Source of the DNA: Pseudobutyrivibrio sp. OR37
Lineage (GTDB): Bacteria; Bacillota; Clostridia; Lachnospirales; Lachnospiraceae
Assembly (NCBI RefSeq): GCF_900113655.1
Contig: NZ_FOQF01000017.1
Coordinates: 1-64,000, forward strand
Direction: 5' to 3'
DNA: 64,000 nucleotides
The notes beneath the pieces are model-generated. The model saw only the letters and a list, made by a program, of their open reading frames with translations, did not search any database and was not told the DNA's origin. Shown here in pieces: positions 35,057-43,584 of the stretch (position 1 is its first letter; every line of letters starts with the position of its first letter). The translations under genes and the position numbers were made by a program.

Positions 35057-38000
35057 TTATATAATAGTAAATAAATCTTTTGTAACAGCGTCCAAGCCCT
35101 GATACTGCTTTAAAGCAGCTGCAAGCTCTGTATTCTCGCCATACATATTGAATCTGCTGATATTATTCATAATGGCAAAACGACCATTTTTAACATCTGG
35201 CTCATCACTCATAACGATTGTCTCGCTCTTAAGTGGCTCATCAGAAATATCATCGCAATAAATTTCATAACGAAGTTCATCGCCGTAGAATAAAATAAAC
35301 TGTTTTACATACAAGCCATCGTACATTTCAATCATATCATCCTCTTTAGGAGTACTTCCGTTGATTGAATAGGTGATTACGACAGATTTATGTTTATCGG
35401 TATTAATCTCTATAAAATGCTTGTCATAGAGATGATATTTAATCTTAAGCTTTTCATTGCACTTTACGAAAAATCCAAAATATTGATTCTTAAGGATGGC
35501 GTCACCTAAAAGCATATCCAGCATATTAAGCTCTTCCTCCTCAAGCTCCTTTTGCTCACAAAGGAATTTAAGCAAGGCAATTCTCATGCTTTCATTTACA
35601 CTAAGTCCCTTCTTGAAGCGATTGAAAATGAAAGCGAAAATCTCCTCTGGTACAACTGTACCTTGTGATAAATAGCTGTGAGCCTGATAAGTAAGGAAGG
35701 CTTCCACAATCATTTTATTATTTCTTCTTGAGACATAGGCCTCGAATACCTTCATAATATCTGGACAAAGGAAATCTCTATAGAGAACCTGTGTAAGAAT
35801 TCGCTCGGAAAATTCCACCACATCCTCGCCTTTTTCAAAGCCATTATCGTATATACGAAGCATCGTGTCTGTAGGTCCTACGTAGAATCTGATAAGGTAG
35901 TGAATCACCTCACCATGTATAATGCCTTTATTAATCAAATATGCACTAAGCAAAATCAAGAAATCATCAGACTGATCTGGCTTTTCGTTTATCAAATACC
36001 TGCAAAGCTTTGAAATAACCTCAGGCTTAACCTTTGTGCCATTGGTGTGCTTTAGCATGTAGTAGGCTTCCTCATATTTGCTTCGCGACACGAATACGTC
36101 AATAATATCGGCAATTACTTCTGCACTAAGCGCCTTTAAATCAGCCTCTTCCATAAAGTAACGTTCAACATAAGCCTCTTCCTCATTGAATCTGAAAAGC
36201 TCAATAATTTTTGGATACAAATGGCCAATATAATCATTTGAAATCTGTTTAGACTCTAGTAAAAGCTTTACAGCATCCACAGTAGATTTGTTAGGAGCGC
36301 TAAAATCAAAGCCCTTCTCAAAATCCATCAATACATAAGCCATGTTTAAAGGAGTAAGACCCTTAAGATTATCAAGATAACCTGTAGCATCAATAACATC
36401 CTCTACAAGGTAAGATTCGTCATCTACAAAAAGATTTCCCTCGTTGTCCTCAAGGAATATCACGCCCTTGCTGCCAACATAATTAAGATATGCCTTGTGG
36501 TCCGAAACATTTGCAATGCTTGGAGCCTTGAACTCTTCCTGATACAAGAAAACTCGTCTAACCTTTGGATCTATTACAGCAATCTTTTTCTTAAAAGCCA
36601 AATCTGAAACCAAACGAGCAACCTCAGAATCGAAGATTCCAAGCTCCATCAAACGCTGATAGCAGACAGCAAGATTTTCATCCAATCTGCCTAGCTTAAG
36701 CTGCTCTAAAGCGAAGGTTTCAATGGCCTCCTCATAGTGCTCGTAAGTTTTGTTATCATCCTCCCTGTGCAGGATGATATTAGCGTAAAGCAAAGCCTTT
36801 TTGTCGTAGGATAAATCGTTGTTGTATTTGAAAAACATGGTAATCAACTGCGGAAATTTATCTACAGAATAATTAGGCATAGCATCCATGTAGGCTTCAA
36901 AAATACCTGATACATGAAGATTGGCTTCAATGGCCAGCTTGAACCACTTTAAAAACTTTGGTTCAACATAATTAGCCTTCAAAATATAGGTGACGATTGC
37001 CAATAATAGCTGCAAATCAGGATAGATTTCATAACAGCTATCGATTATTGGAAGCATTTTTGGATTAAAGCTTCGCTCGTTTTCAAGGATATGAATCATC
37101 TGGATTGCAATATCCTTAGAAATGGCCTTCTTTTTTCTGGCCCAATTTAAAATTTTGATGGTGAATTCATCAAGCCCTGAGATAAGATAAGGGTCTTGAA
37201 CGTAAATATAATAGGCCTCGATGTATAAAAGTGGAGAATCAATCCCACTATTAACCCATCCTGCAATATCTCTAAGCTTTGCGGTTGCATTCCTGATATA
37301 TTCCTTTCTGAGGAATAGCAAGAACCAGAAAATCCTTACATCATCCGGATGCTCTCTAAAGATTGATTCGATATTATCGGTCAATCTATCTACGTATTCT
37401 TCCTCTCTTTCAATAAGAGTGCAGATATATAGCAAGAATGCCCATTCAGCGCTGGATTTATCTTCTATCTCACGCTTTAAATCCTGGATAATCCAAAGAG
37501 CTTCCTGCTTTTGATTATTAGTCACATATAAAAATGCTTTTGTAAGAAGCAAGAAATTATCATTTCCTTCAGACTCATCTATAAGCTTTTCTACAATAGC
37601 GCGTGTCTCCTGACACCAAACTTGAGTGGTTATACGTCTAAGTCTGAACTCCTCGTAAAATCGGCATGCCTTTAGGATTTCGATATTTTTATCGTGCTCC
37701 TTGGAATCAAGGGTTACCCCCTCTTTAAGAGATGAGGCGATAATAGTAATCTCCTTGTGAACATCTCTGTAATCAAAAGTGATTTTGGCAAGGTTTAATC
37801 CGGCATGCATTTTATCCTTGTGGATGTAATAGTTCATGTTGAATATAGAACCAAGGAAGAAATCAGCTGTTATATGTTCCTTTTCGATAGAAACAAAATC
37901 AGCATCACAGCTAACCTCAACATCTATAAAGCCCCAGGTGGAGCGAACTATTTCGATTTCACCACGAATGTTTTCTTTAACCTCGAAATATTTATCAACT

Positions 38001-38593
38001 CTTTCTTCAACCTCGAAGGTCATTTTAGGCTTTAAGCCACATGATACCAAAAACTCATCTACATTGCAGGCAGCAATAGGTGCAGCCTTGAAGCCGCGGT
38101 ACAAAAGCCTGGTTCTCTTGTCTAGAGTACGAATAAAATCTGAAAATCTATCTGAATAAAAGATAGAAACAGCTTCTGTAAAGTGATTCTGTGCAAGCTC
38201 CAAATAATCATTAAGGCTGTTAATAGGGCCTAATGAAGATGTAAGTGGCTTTTGAATATAAGTAATGGTAAATGGGATACGCTTTTCGATTCCTACTGCG
38301 ACAATAATGAAATTACCTGTTAGCTTCTCCCCCACCTTAAAGTTGTAATCATCAACTTTATAGGTAATGTGCACATTAGCCCTGTCAAACAGTGGCTCAT
38401 CAATCTGAATGTATGGATTATCACAGTAAATAACACCGCGAATCTTTACATCATTAGAGCTCTTGAAATATATATCACCCTTGAAGGTATCAGAAACAAA
38501 GCAGGTTACATCAATCTGCTCATGTTCGAATTCTATATTTGGTTTAACATCATCGAATTTATCTTCGGATATACGATAGATCCTTTTTCTCAA
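35057..38593 (-). CDS. Giant helical-repeat protein (DUF5717-type)
   Basis: This protein has about 1178 residues without signal peptide or membrane helix. The N-terminal 300 residues are beta-rich with two Ig-like stretches (NFKVGEKLTGNFIIVAVGIEKR; IRGEIEIVRSTWGFIDVEVSC). Residues about 320-1010 are alpha-helical repeats of TPR/HEAT style (EEAYYMLKHTNGTKV, AFLLYICTLIEREEEYV). The C-terminal 150 residues are beta again (VVITYSINGSTPKEDDMIEMY). I believe it is DUF5717, from memory. Start choice: the first ATG (38653) lies 5 nt after a -10 box and has no ribosome site. A TTG at 38593 (RKRIYRISEDKF) has GAGGGA about 7 nt upstream and is preferred. It heads the four-gene operon. Confidence 0.65.
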   Translation of the reverse strand: MRKRIYRISEDKFDDVKPNIEFEHEQIDVTCFVSDTFKGDIYFKSSNDVKIRGVIYCDNPYIQIDEPLFDRANVHITYKVDDYNFKVGEKLTGNFIIVAVGIEKRIPFTITYIQKPLTSSLGPINSLNDYLELAQNHFTEAVSIFYSDRFSDFIRTLDKRTRLLYRGFKAAPIAACNVDEFLVSCGLKPKMTFEVEERVDKYFEVKENIRGEIEIVRSTWGFIDVEVSCDADFVSIEKEHITADFFLGSIFNMNYYIHKDKMHAGLNLAKITFDYRDVHKEITIIASSLKEGVTLDSKEHDKNIEILKACRFYEEFRLRRITTQVWCQETRAIVEKLIDESEGNDNFLLLTKAFLYVTNNQKQEALWIIQDLKREIEDKSSAEWAFLLYICTLIEREEEYVDRLTDNIESIFREHPDDVRIFWFLLFLRKEYIRNATAKLRDIAGWVNSGIDSPLLYIEAYYIYVQDPYLISGLDEFTIKILNWARKKKAISKDIAIQMIHILENERSFNPKMLPIIDSCYEIYPDLQLLLAIVTYILKANYVEPKFLKWFKLAIEANLHVSGIFEAYMDAMPNYSVDKFPQLITMFFKYNNDLSYDKKALLYANIILHREDDNKTYEHYEEAIETFALEQLKLGRLDENLAVCYQRLMELGIFDSEVARLVSDLAFKKKIAVIDPKVRRVFLYQEEFKAPSIANVSDHKAYLNYVGSKGVIFLEDNEGNLFVDDESYLVEDVIDATGYLDNLKGLTPLNMAYVLMDFEKGFDFSAPNKSTVDAVKLLLESKQISNDYIGHLYPKIIELFRFNEEEAYVERYFMEEADLKALSAEVIADIIDVFVSRSKYEEAYYMLKHTNGTKVKPEVISKLCRYLINEKPDQSDDFLILLSAYLINKGIIHGEVIHYLIRFYVGPTDTMLRIYDNGFEKGEDVVEFSERILTQVLYRDFLCPDIMKVFEAYVSRRNNKMIVEAFLTYQAHSYLSQGTVVPEEIFAFIFNRFKKGLSVNESMRIALLKFLCEQKELEEEELNMLDMLLGDAILKNQYFGFFVKCNEKLKIKYHLYDKHFIEINTDKHKSVVITYSINGSTPKEDDMIEMYDGLYVKQFILFYGDELRYEIYCDDISDEPLKSETIVMSDEPDVKNGRFAIMNNISRFNMYGENTELAAALKQYQGLDAVTKDLFTII

Positions 38594-38658
38594 AACATTT
38601 CCCTCGTTTACTCCAGGATTGCGGGCATTGCCCACTACTCCTAGCATATTCATATCAA

Positions 38659-38686
38659 ATTATAGCACAACATGTAGTGTTTTCAA
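38659..38686 (-). promoter_or_regulatory. Sigma-A promoter of the DUF5717 operon
   Basis: On the minus strand TTGAAA (38681-38686) and TATAAT (38659-38664) are 16 nt apart. Transcription should start close to 38652, leaving no room for a ribosome site before the ATG at 38653 but a leader of about 60 nt before the TTG at 38593. Confidence 0.7.
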
Positions 38687-38757
38687 ACGAATAAGCATCA
38701 AAAAAGATGGATATTTATTCCCAGTGATGCTACTATGATATAAGCGAGGTGATTACA

Positions 38758-39846
38758 ATGATTAAACATAAAGACCATTTTCACGGAAGTGATTTAGAGA
38801 AAATCGAAAAGATTTATGGAATAAAAAAAGAGGACATTATTAGCTTCTCTGCTAATGTTAATCCACTTGGGATTTCTTCAAAGCTGAGGGATGGCATCAA
38901 GGATCATATTGATTGCATCACCACATACCCAGATAGAGAATACTCTGCGCTTCGTCAATGCATCGCTATTTACTGTGGTTGCGAATCCGAAAACGTAATC
39001 GTTGGAAACGGTTCAACAGAGCTCATTTCTCTATTCGTAAAAATCGAAAATCCTAAAAAGGCCCTTATCCTTGGACCTACTTATTCAGAATACGAAAGAG
39101 AAATTTCATTGGTTGGTGGCAAAACAATCTACTACCCACTCAAGGAAGAAAACTCATTTTTACTTGATACCAATGATTTTGTTAGCAAATTATCAGAAGA
39201 CATTGATATGGTTATCATTTGCAATCCAAACAATCCTACAGGAACAGCCATCAATACATCAGATATGCGTAAGATTCTTGATGCCTGCATGGCCTTCCAT
39301 ATATTCGTTATGGTAGATGAAACCTATGTAGAATTTGCCGAGGATGTTTCAAAGATTTCTGCTGTAGGTCTTACAAGAACCTACAACAATATTGCCATTT
39401 TACGTGGCACCTCAAAATTCTTTGCTGCCCCTGGCCTTCGCTTAGGCTATGCCATCTGTTCCAACGAGGATTTGATTTCAGAAATCAACAAGCGTAAGGA
39501 CCCATGGACTATCAACTCCATTGCTGTAGTTGCCGGCACATTAATGTTTACAGATGAGGAATACATTAATAAAACCAGAAAGCTTATTTCATCAGAGCGT
39601 GACCGCCTGTATAAAATATTTGAAGAAAGCTCTCGCTTTAAACCATATAAGCCAGAAGGCAACTTTATGCTGCTGAAGATATTAGAGGATGGCTTAACCA
39701 GTGGCGAACTATTTGACCGATGCATCAAAAAAGGACTCATGATTCGCGATTGTTCTACCTTCCCTTATCTTGGCGAAAACTACATCCGATTCTGCTTCAT
39801 GAATCCATCCGATAACGACAAACTTGTTGAGACATTATTGCAATAA
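38758..39846 (+). CDS. PLP-dependent aminotransferase, CobD/HisC-like
   Basis: This is a 362-residue fold-type I PLP enzyme. The N-terminus HGSDLEKIEKIYGIKKEDIISFSANVNPLG is the CobD (threonine-phosphate decarboxylase) style opening. Lys220 in RGTSKFFAAPGLRLGYAI is the expected PLP lysine, and CNPNNPTGT and VDETYVEF are the conserved core motifs. CobD makes aminopropanol phosphate for cobalamin; HisC is histidinol-phosphate aminotransferase. No cobalamin genes are nearby, and hisF/hisH are 17 kb away, so substrate is open. The ATG at 38758 follows GAGG by 8 nt. It is convergent with the GH25 gene and ends in a shared hairpin. Confidence 0.85.
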   Translation: MIKHKDHFHGSDLEKIEKIYGIKKEDIISFSANVNPLGISSKLRDGIKDHIDCITTYPDREYSALRQCIAIYCGCESENVIVGNGSTELISLFVKIENPKKALILGPTYSEYEREISLVGGKTIYYPLKEENSFLLDTNDFVSKLSEDIDMVIICNPNNPTGTAINTSDMRKILDACMAFHIFVMVDETYVEFAEDVSKISAVGLTRTYNNIAILRGTSKFFAAPGLRLGYAICSNEDLISEINKRKDPWTINSIAVVAGTLMFTDEEYINKTRKLISSERDRLYKIFEESSRFKPYKPEGNFMLLKILEDGLTSGELFDRCIKKGLMIRDCSTFPYLGENYIRFCFMNPSDNDKLVETLLQ

Positions 39847-39949
39847 AAAACGCCCCATTACGGTAACAATCATAATAATTCTACGCTCAGCATAGAAAGC
39901 TTTGCTTAAGAATTATTATAGATTGTTACCTATGGGGTGTTTTTTATTG
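39841..39949. repeat. Structured hairpin repeat, family A copy 4, acting as bidirectional terminator
   Basis: A 109-nt palindrome fills the whole gap between two convergent genes and supplies both stop codons. The outer arms (39841-39858 with 39932-39949) pair over 18 bp and contain A6/T6 runs, so each strand ends in a U-tract. Inside come TAC opposite a single T, GGTAACAATC/GATTGTTACC, and a TAATAATTCT/AGAATTATTA inner stem. The loop contains CGCTCAGCATAGAAAGCTTTG. The TAC/T internal loop and GGTAACAA arm match copies 2 and 3. Confidence 0.75.
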
Positions 39950-40942
39950 TAGCCAAATATCTAAATCAACGTTTCCGTTAATTCCTTCAACACGACCTGT
40001 TTCAGAGTACTGCCAAATTTCGTATTCGTATGGCCAGTAGAATTCTTTGTTATAGCCAGCAAACCATTTTGGATATTCGGTGAGCTGTGTTAAATCAAGA
40101 AGCATTGCTCCCATTTCTGTATTGTGATAAAACATTGGCTGATATCCAGCATTTTTAACAGCTTCTAAGAATGTCTTGGTAAGATCAGTACGCTCCTGCA
40201 CAGAAAGAGCATTGGTTCTAGCGCTTTGGTCTGCCACCTTTTCAACATCAAATACGATAGGAAGCTGAAGTGAATATCCGTTAAGTAAGCCTATAACTGT
40301 AGAGGCTTCTTCAAGTACCTCGGCCTGATTGATAGCCTGGGAGAAAACATATACTCCAACATCAATTCCAGCAGCTTGGGCACCTTCAATGTTTTGAATG
40401 CATTTTTCATCGATTACAAGCTTTCCTGTACCGTAGCCTCTGTAAACAGCTCTTACGAATGCAAATTCTACACCTTCTGCCTTAACTGCCTGCCAGTCAA
40501 TATCTCCCTGATGTGAGCTTACATCTATTCCAAAACGCGATGCCTGCTCTCCATCCTTTGTGTATACATAGCGTCCATTTTCATCCTCTGAAAGATTGTC
40601 TATATTAAAATTATTTTTAGTCAAATCCTCATTAATTTCCACGAAATTATATTTAGAATTAGCTGCAACAATTATGTATTCAGGATATAAAGATTTCAGC
40701 ACAGAAATAACCGTATTTCCGTTTTCTAAAGATTCCTTTATAGAATCCAAAACGCCTTTGCGGCCCTCTGCCTTTGCCTCACTCATAAGCTCCTTAACCT
40801 CCTCGGTAGAGTAGGTTTCCTTATTATCCTGAAGCTTGATTCTGCTGTGTGTATCAGCAACTATATAAATAATTCCAACTGCAATCAATGTGAAAATGAT
40901 TGAAAGTATGGAAATTAAAAAATATCTAAATGCTCTTTTCAT
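39944..40942 (-). CDS. Membrane-anchored GH25 lysozyme-like muramidase
   Basis: This 332-residue protein has an N-terminal membrane anchor (about 6-27) followed by a charged spacer. The glycosyl hydrolase family 25 domain (about 135-332) should cleave MurNAc-GlcNAc bonds of peptidoglycan. Motifs are FGIDVSSHQGDIDW (first catalytic Asp), GVEFAFVRAVYRG, LPIVFDVEKV (second acidic pair) and EIWQYSETGRVEGINGNVDLDIW at the end. It starts 4 nt after the GNAT stop with no clear ribosome site, suggesting coupling to that gene. Its stop codon lies in the hairpin at 39841-39949. Confidence 0.9.
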   Translation of the reverse strand: MKRAFRYFLISILSIIFTLIAVGIIYIVADTHSRIKLQDNKETYSTEEVKELMSEAKAEGRKGVLDSIKESLENGNTVISVLKSLYPEYIIVAANSKYNFVEINEDLTKNNFNIDNLSEDENGRYVYTKDGEQASRFGIDVSSHQGDIDWQAVKAEGVEFAFVRAVYRGYGTGKLVIDEKCIQNIEGAQAAGIDVGVYVFSQAINQAEVLEEASTVIGLLNGYSLQLPIVFDVEKVADQSARTNALSVQERTDLTKTFLEAVKNAGYQPMFYHNTEMGAMLLDLTQLTEYPKWFAGYNKEFYWPYEYEIWQYSETGRVEGINGNVDLDIWLQ

Positions 40943-40946
40943 AATA

Positions 40947-41468
40947 TTATTCAGGCATATCAGATAGAGAACCTATCTGCTTTCTATACCACACTATTCC
41001 TTTCCAATTACCAAATTTGTAACCAATATCCGTAAAATGACCAACCTCTTCAAAGCCAAGGGCCTTGTGAAAAGCGATACTTGCCTCATTGTCATCTGTA
41101 ATAACGCCGTACATGAATTTATAGCCCATAGTCTTAAGCCTTGCTTCAAGCTCTGTATACAAAAGCTTTCCTATACCAGATTTCTTAGGAACCTCTGGGG
41201 CTAAATAAATAGTAGTTTCAACGGCATATTTGTATGCATCATGATGACGTAATCTGCCACCATAAGCCATTCCTACAACCTTATCTTCTTCGTCTACTGC
41301 AACGATATATGGATAATCCTGCTTCGTATTTACGATACTATCGGCATAACCCTGCACAGTAGGATTAATCTCCGAAAAAGTAACGTAAGTGTTGGCAACA
41401 TAGTAACCATAAATATCGTGTATAGCCTTAGCATCGGAGGTCACAGCCTCTCTAATCTTGTAAATCAT
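40947..41468 (-). CDS. GNAT acetyltransferase, phosphinothricin-acetyltransferase-like
   Basis: This 173-residue N-acetyltransferase has IREAVTSDAKAIHDIYGYYVANTYVTFSE at the N-terminus, VVGMAYGGRLRHHDAYKYAVETTIYL, and the acetyl-CoA loop KKSGIGKLLYTELEA, then NEASIAFHKALGFEEVG. These fit the Pat/Bar/YncA group that acetylates phosphinothricin-like or methionine analogues. GGAGG precedes the ATG. It is the promoter-proximal partner of the GH25 gene. Confidence 0.88.
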   Translation of the reverse strand: MIYKIREAVTSDAKAIHDIYGYYVANTYVTFSEINPTVQGYADSIVNTKQDYPYIVAVDEEDKVVGMAYGGRLRHHDAYKYAVETTIYLAPEVPKKSGIGKLLYTELEARLKTMGYKFMYGVITDDNEASIAFHKALGFEEVGHFTDIGYKFGNWKGIVWYRKQIGSLSDMPE

Positions 41469-41595
41469 TTTATCCTCCTAGCGTAAAATCTACATAAAAA
41501 GATGATAACAAAGCAGTGTTTATTATTCAATAATTTCCTTTACAAAAAACTATAATACCTTTATAACATAAATTAAAAAATAAAGGATGTAAAAG

Positions 41596-42246
41596 ATGAA
41601 ATACGACACAATTCTATTTGATTTAGACGGTACCCTGCTTTACACACTAGAAGACTTAACAGATTCTATCAACTATATGTTAGAAAAATATGGGTTTGAG
41701 ACTCATTCAATAGATGACGTAAGAAGGTTTGTTGGAAATGGTTTAAGAATGCTTGTAGTTCGTGCCCTTCCTATGGGTGAAAACTACGAACACTTTGAAG
41801 AATTCTTTCAGGAGTTCGTTGAATACTACAACACCCACAATCTTATCAAAACAAAGCCTTATGATGGCATAATGGAAACCACAAACGAGCTTGCGCGAAT
41901 AGGTGTAAAAATGGCCATCGTAACTAATAAAGGGCAAACAGCCAGCGAGTCCTTACTAGAGGATTTCTTTAAGCCTAATATTAATATTGTAATTGGAGAT
42001 GACGGTAAGCATCCTAGAAAGCCTGATCCTGCTCCTATCGAGATGGCACTATCTGCTCTAGGTGTTACAGATAAATCCAAGGTCCTTTATGTAGGTGATT
42101 CTGAAGTAGATGCTGCTGTAGGCGAAAACTCTGGTCTGGATTATGTGCTTTGCACTTACGGCTTCCGCGATATGGATGTGCTTTCAAAATTCAATCCTGT
42201 AGCCTACATTGATGACATTCGCAAATTATTAAATATTGTATATTAA
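41596..42246 (+). CDS. HAD-superfamily phosphatase, phosphoglycolate-phosphatase-like
   Basis: This is a 216-residue HAD subclass IA hydrolase. Motif I is FDLDGTLLYTLEDL (nucleophile and acid Asp), motif II is AIVTNKG, motif III is the Lys in HPRKPDPAP, and motif IV is VLYVGDSEVDAAVGENSG. The cap is all helical (about 15-85). This is the Gph/PGPase pattern, but HAD enzymes are promiscuous and the substrate is uncertain. AAAGGATG precedes the ATG. It is convergent with the D,D-carboxypeptidase gene. Confidence 0.87.
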   Translation: MKYDTILFDLDGTLLYTLEDLTDSINYMLEKYGFETHSIDDVRRFVGNGLRMLVVRALPMGENYEHFEEFFQEFVEYYNTHNLIKTKPYDGIMETTNELARIGVKMAIVTNKGQTASESLLEDFFKPNINIVIGDDGKHPRKPDPAPIEMALSALGVTDKSKVLYVGDSEVDAAVGENSGLDYVLCTYGFRDMDVLSKFNPVAYIDDIRKLLNIVY

Positions 42247-42326
42247 AATATATCTAGCACCTAACAAGCTATAATAATTCTTAAGAAAAGAATTTATTAT
42301 GCTTGTTAGGGTGACTAGATATTTTT
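42247..42326. terminator. Long bidirectional terminator hairpin
   Basis: A hairpin of about 80 nt lies between two convergent genes. CTAG and ACCTAACAAGC on the left pair with GCTTGTTAGGGT and CTAG on the right, with small asymmetric loops, an inner AT-rich stem and an AAGA-type loop. T-rich runs follow on both strands. It lacks the TAC/T loop of family A, though its TAACAAGC arm recalls it. Confidence 0.7.
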
Positions 42327-43449
42327 ATTTTGCATAGGTCTTATATATTGATACGTGATCATTAATGCAACGCCATGAAGATGTGGAATTAGTGGTGCAG
42401 CAAATGTATTCTGTTCCAGAAGCAGAAATCATAGAGCTTACAGCACAGTTTCCAGATTCATTAACAAATCCAGTTTTGGCGCCCTCGATTTCACCGCCAA
42501 TATCCTTATCTTCTATTCTACGTAAAAACCAGTTTGAAATAGTAATTCCTTCTGGATTCACATTGGTTGCAGTAGAATTATAAACCTTTGTGCTTAAAAC
42601 CTCTTTGCACAAATCATTATCCAAAGCAGCCATCATAATAATCGCAATATCATAAGGTGAACTGTAATGATTCTCGTTATGAAAACCAACAGGATTGGTA
42701 AAATGCGAATCTGTAAGCCCAAGTGAAGCTGCTTCTTCATTCATCATACCAACAAAGCTATCTATATCACCTGCCACATACATAGCAAGCTGAGCCGCAG
42801 CGTCACCACCAGAAGGAAGAATTGTTCCGTAGAATAAATCCTTAACAGTAACCTCCTCGTCCTCAACAAATCCAGAGGTAGAGCCTCCGCCTGCATAGGA
42901 ATAATCAATAGCTTCATGAGACATTGTAACTACTTCATTTAACTGCTCTTCCTTCAAATGATTAGCAGCTGTAAGCACAGTTAAAACCTTTGTCATGGAT
43001 GCTGGAACGATTTTATCGTGGGCATTTCTGGTTGCTACAATCTCTTTAGTCTTATTGTTAATGAGTACTGCATTTGAACTAACCACATCACCTTCAATAG
43101 CTACAGTAGAATCCAGCTCTTTGGCAGAATAAGCAGTAGCCTTTGGAGCAGCAACTTCTTCTACCTCTACAGCCTCCTTGGGTGGATTATCTGCCTTTGC
43201 TGCCACCTTAAGTCCAGTTTCTTGCTCTTGCTGTTGCCTTTGAGCCTTATTTTCTTTAGTTTCTTCAGCGGCAACAGATAGTGATTCCTTGTCGCTCTTA
43301 AAATGTGTGATTATTAAACCAGTCGATACGATAATCGCTAAAGATATGATTGCTATTTCACTATAAACCTGTATTTTACGAATGAGTCTTTTGCGCCTTC
43401 TATAAGCTTTGCGCTCCTCATCAGACATATTTCTAACATTTCTTGCCAT
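42325..43449 (-). CDS. D-alanyl-D-alanine carboxypeptidase (PBP5-like)
   Basis: This is a 374-residue low-molecular-weight penicillin-binding protein. The N-terminal membrane helix (about 28-50) places the domain outside. A Gln/Glu-rich spacer (about 60-100) is followed by the S11 peptidase domain: SxxK as Ser151-Met-Thr-Lys154, the second motif as LPSGGDAAAQ (SGG where SxN is usual) and the KTG motif in GAKTGFVNESGN. It trims the terminal D-Ala of stem peptides and is a beta-lactam target. No C-terminal anchor is present, in keeping with the N-terminal one. GGAGAG precedes the ATG. Confidence 0.88.
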   Translation of the reverse strand: MARNVRNMSDEERKAYRRRKRLIRKIQVYSEIAIISLAIIVSTGLIITHFKSDKESLSVAAEETKENKAQRQQQEQETGLKVAAKADNPPKEAVEVEEVAAPKATAYSAKELDSTVAIEGDVVSSNAVLINNKTKEIVATRNAHDKIVPASMTKVLTVLTAANHLKEEQLNEVVTMSHEAIDYSYAGGGSTSGFVEDEEVTVKDLFYGTILPSGGDAAAQLAMYVAGDIDSFVGMMNEEAASLGLTDSHFTNPVGFHNENHYSSPYDIAIIMMAALDNDLCKEVLSTKVYNSTATNVNPEGITISNWFLRRIEDKDIGGEIEGAKTGFVNESGNCAVSSMISASGTEYICCTTNSTSSWRCINDHVSIYKTYAK

Positions 43450-43546
43450 AATATTATTCTCTCCACTCCCCTATAAAAAACTTAGAATTATTTTAGCATT
43501 TCATATCTGTCCATACAATTAGGAACAGAATTTCTGTTAAATATAA

Positions 43547-43579
43547 CGAAAGGGCGATAGAATTATCTATCGCCCTTCG
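43547..43579 (-). terminator. Probable terminator of the dCache chemoreceptor gene
   Basis: CGAAGGGCGATAG (43567-43579 read on minus) pairs with 43547-43560 with one bulge and a 6-nt loop. The following TTATATTT is only a weak T-tract. It starts 6 nt past the stop codon of the receptor gene. Confidence 0.6.
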
Positions 43580-43584
43580 CTTAT

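Noticed and set aside
42247-42326. Fifth copy of the structured hairpin family
   Set aside because: It shares a TAACAAGC arm but lacks the TAC/T internal loop and the long apical loop; it is better described as a terminator.
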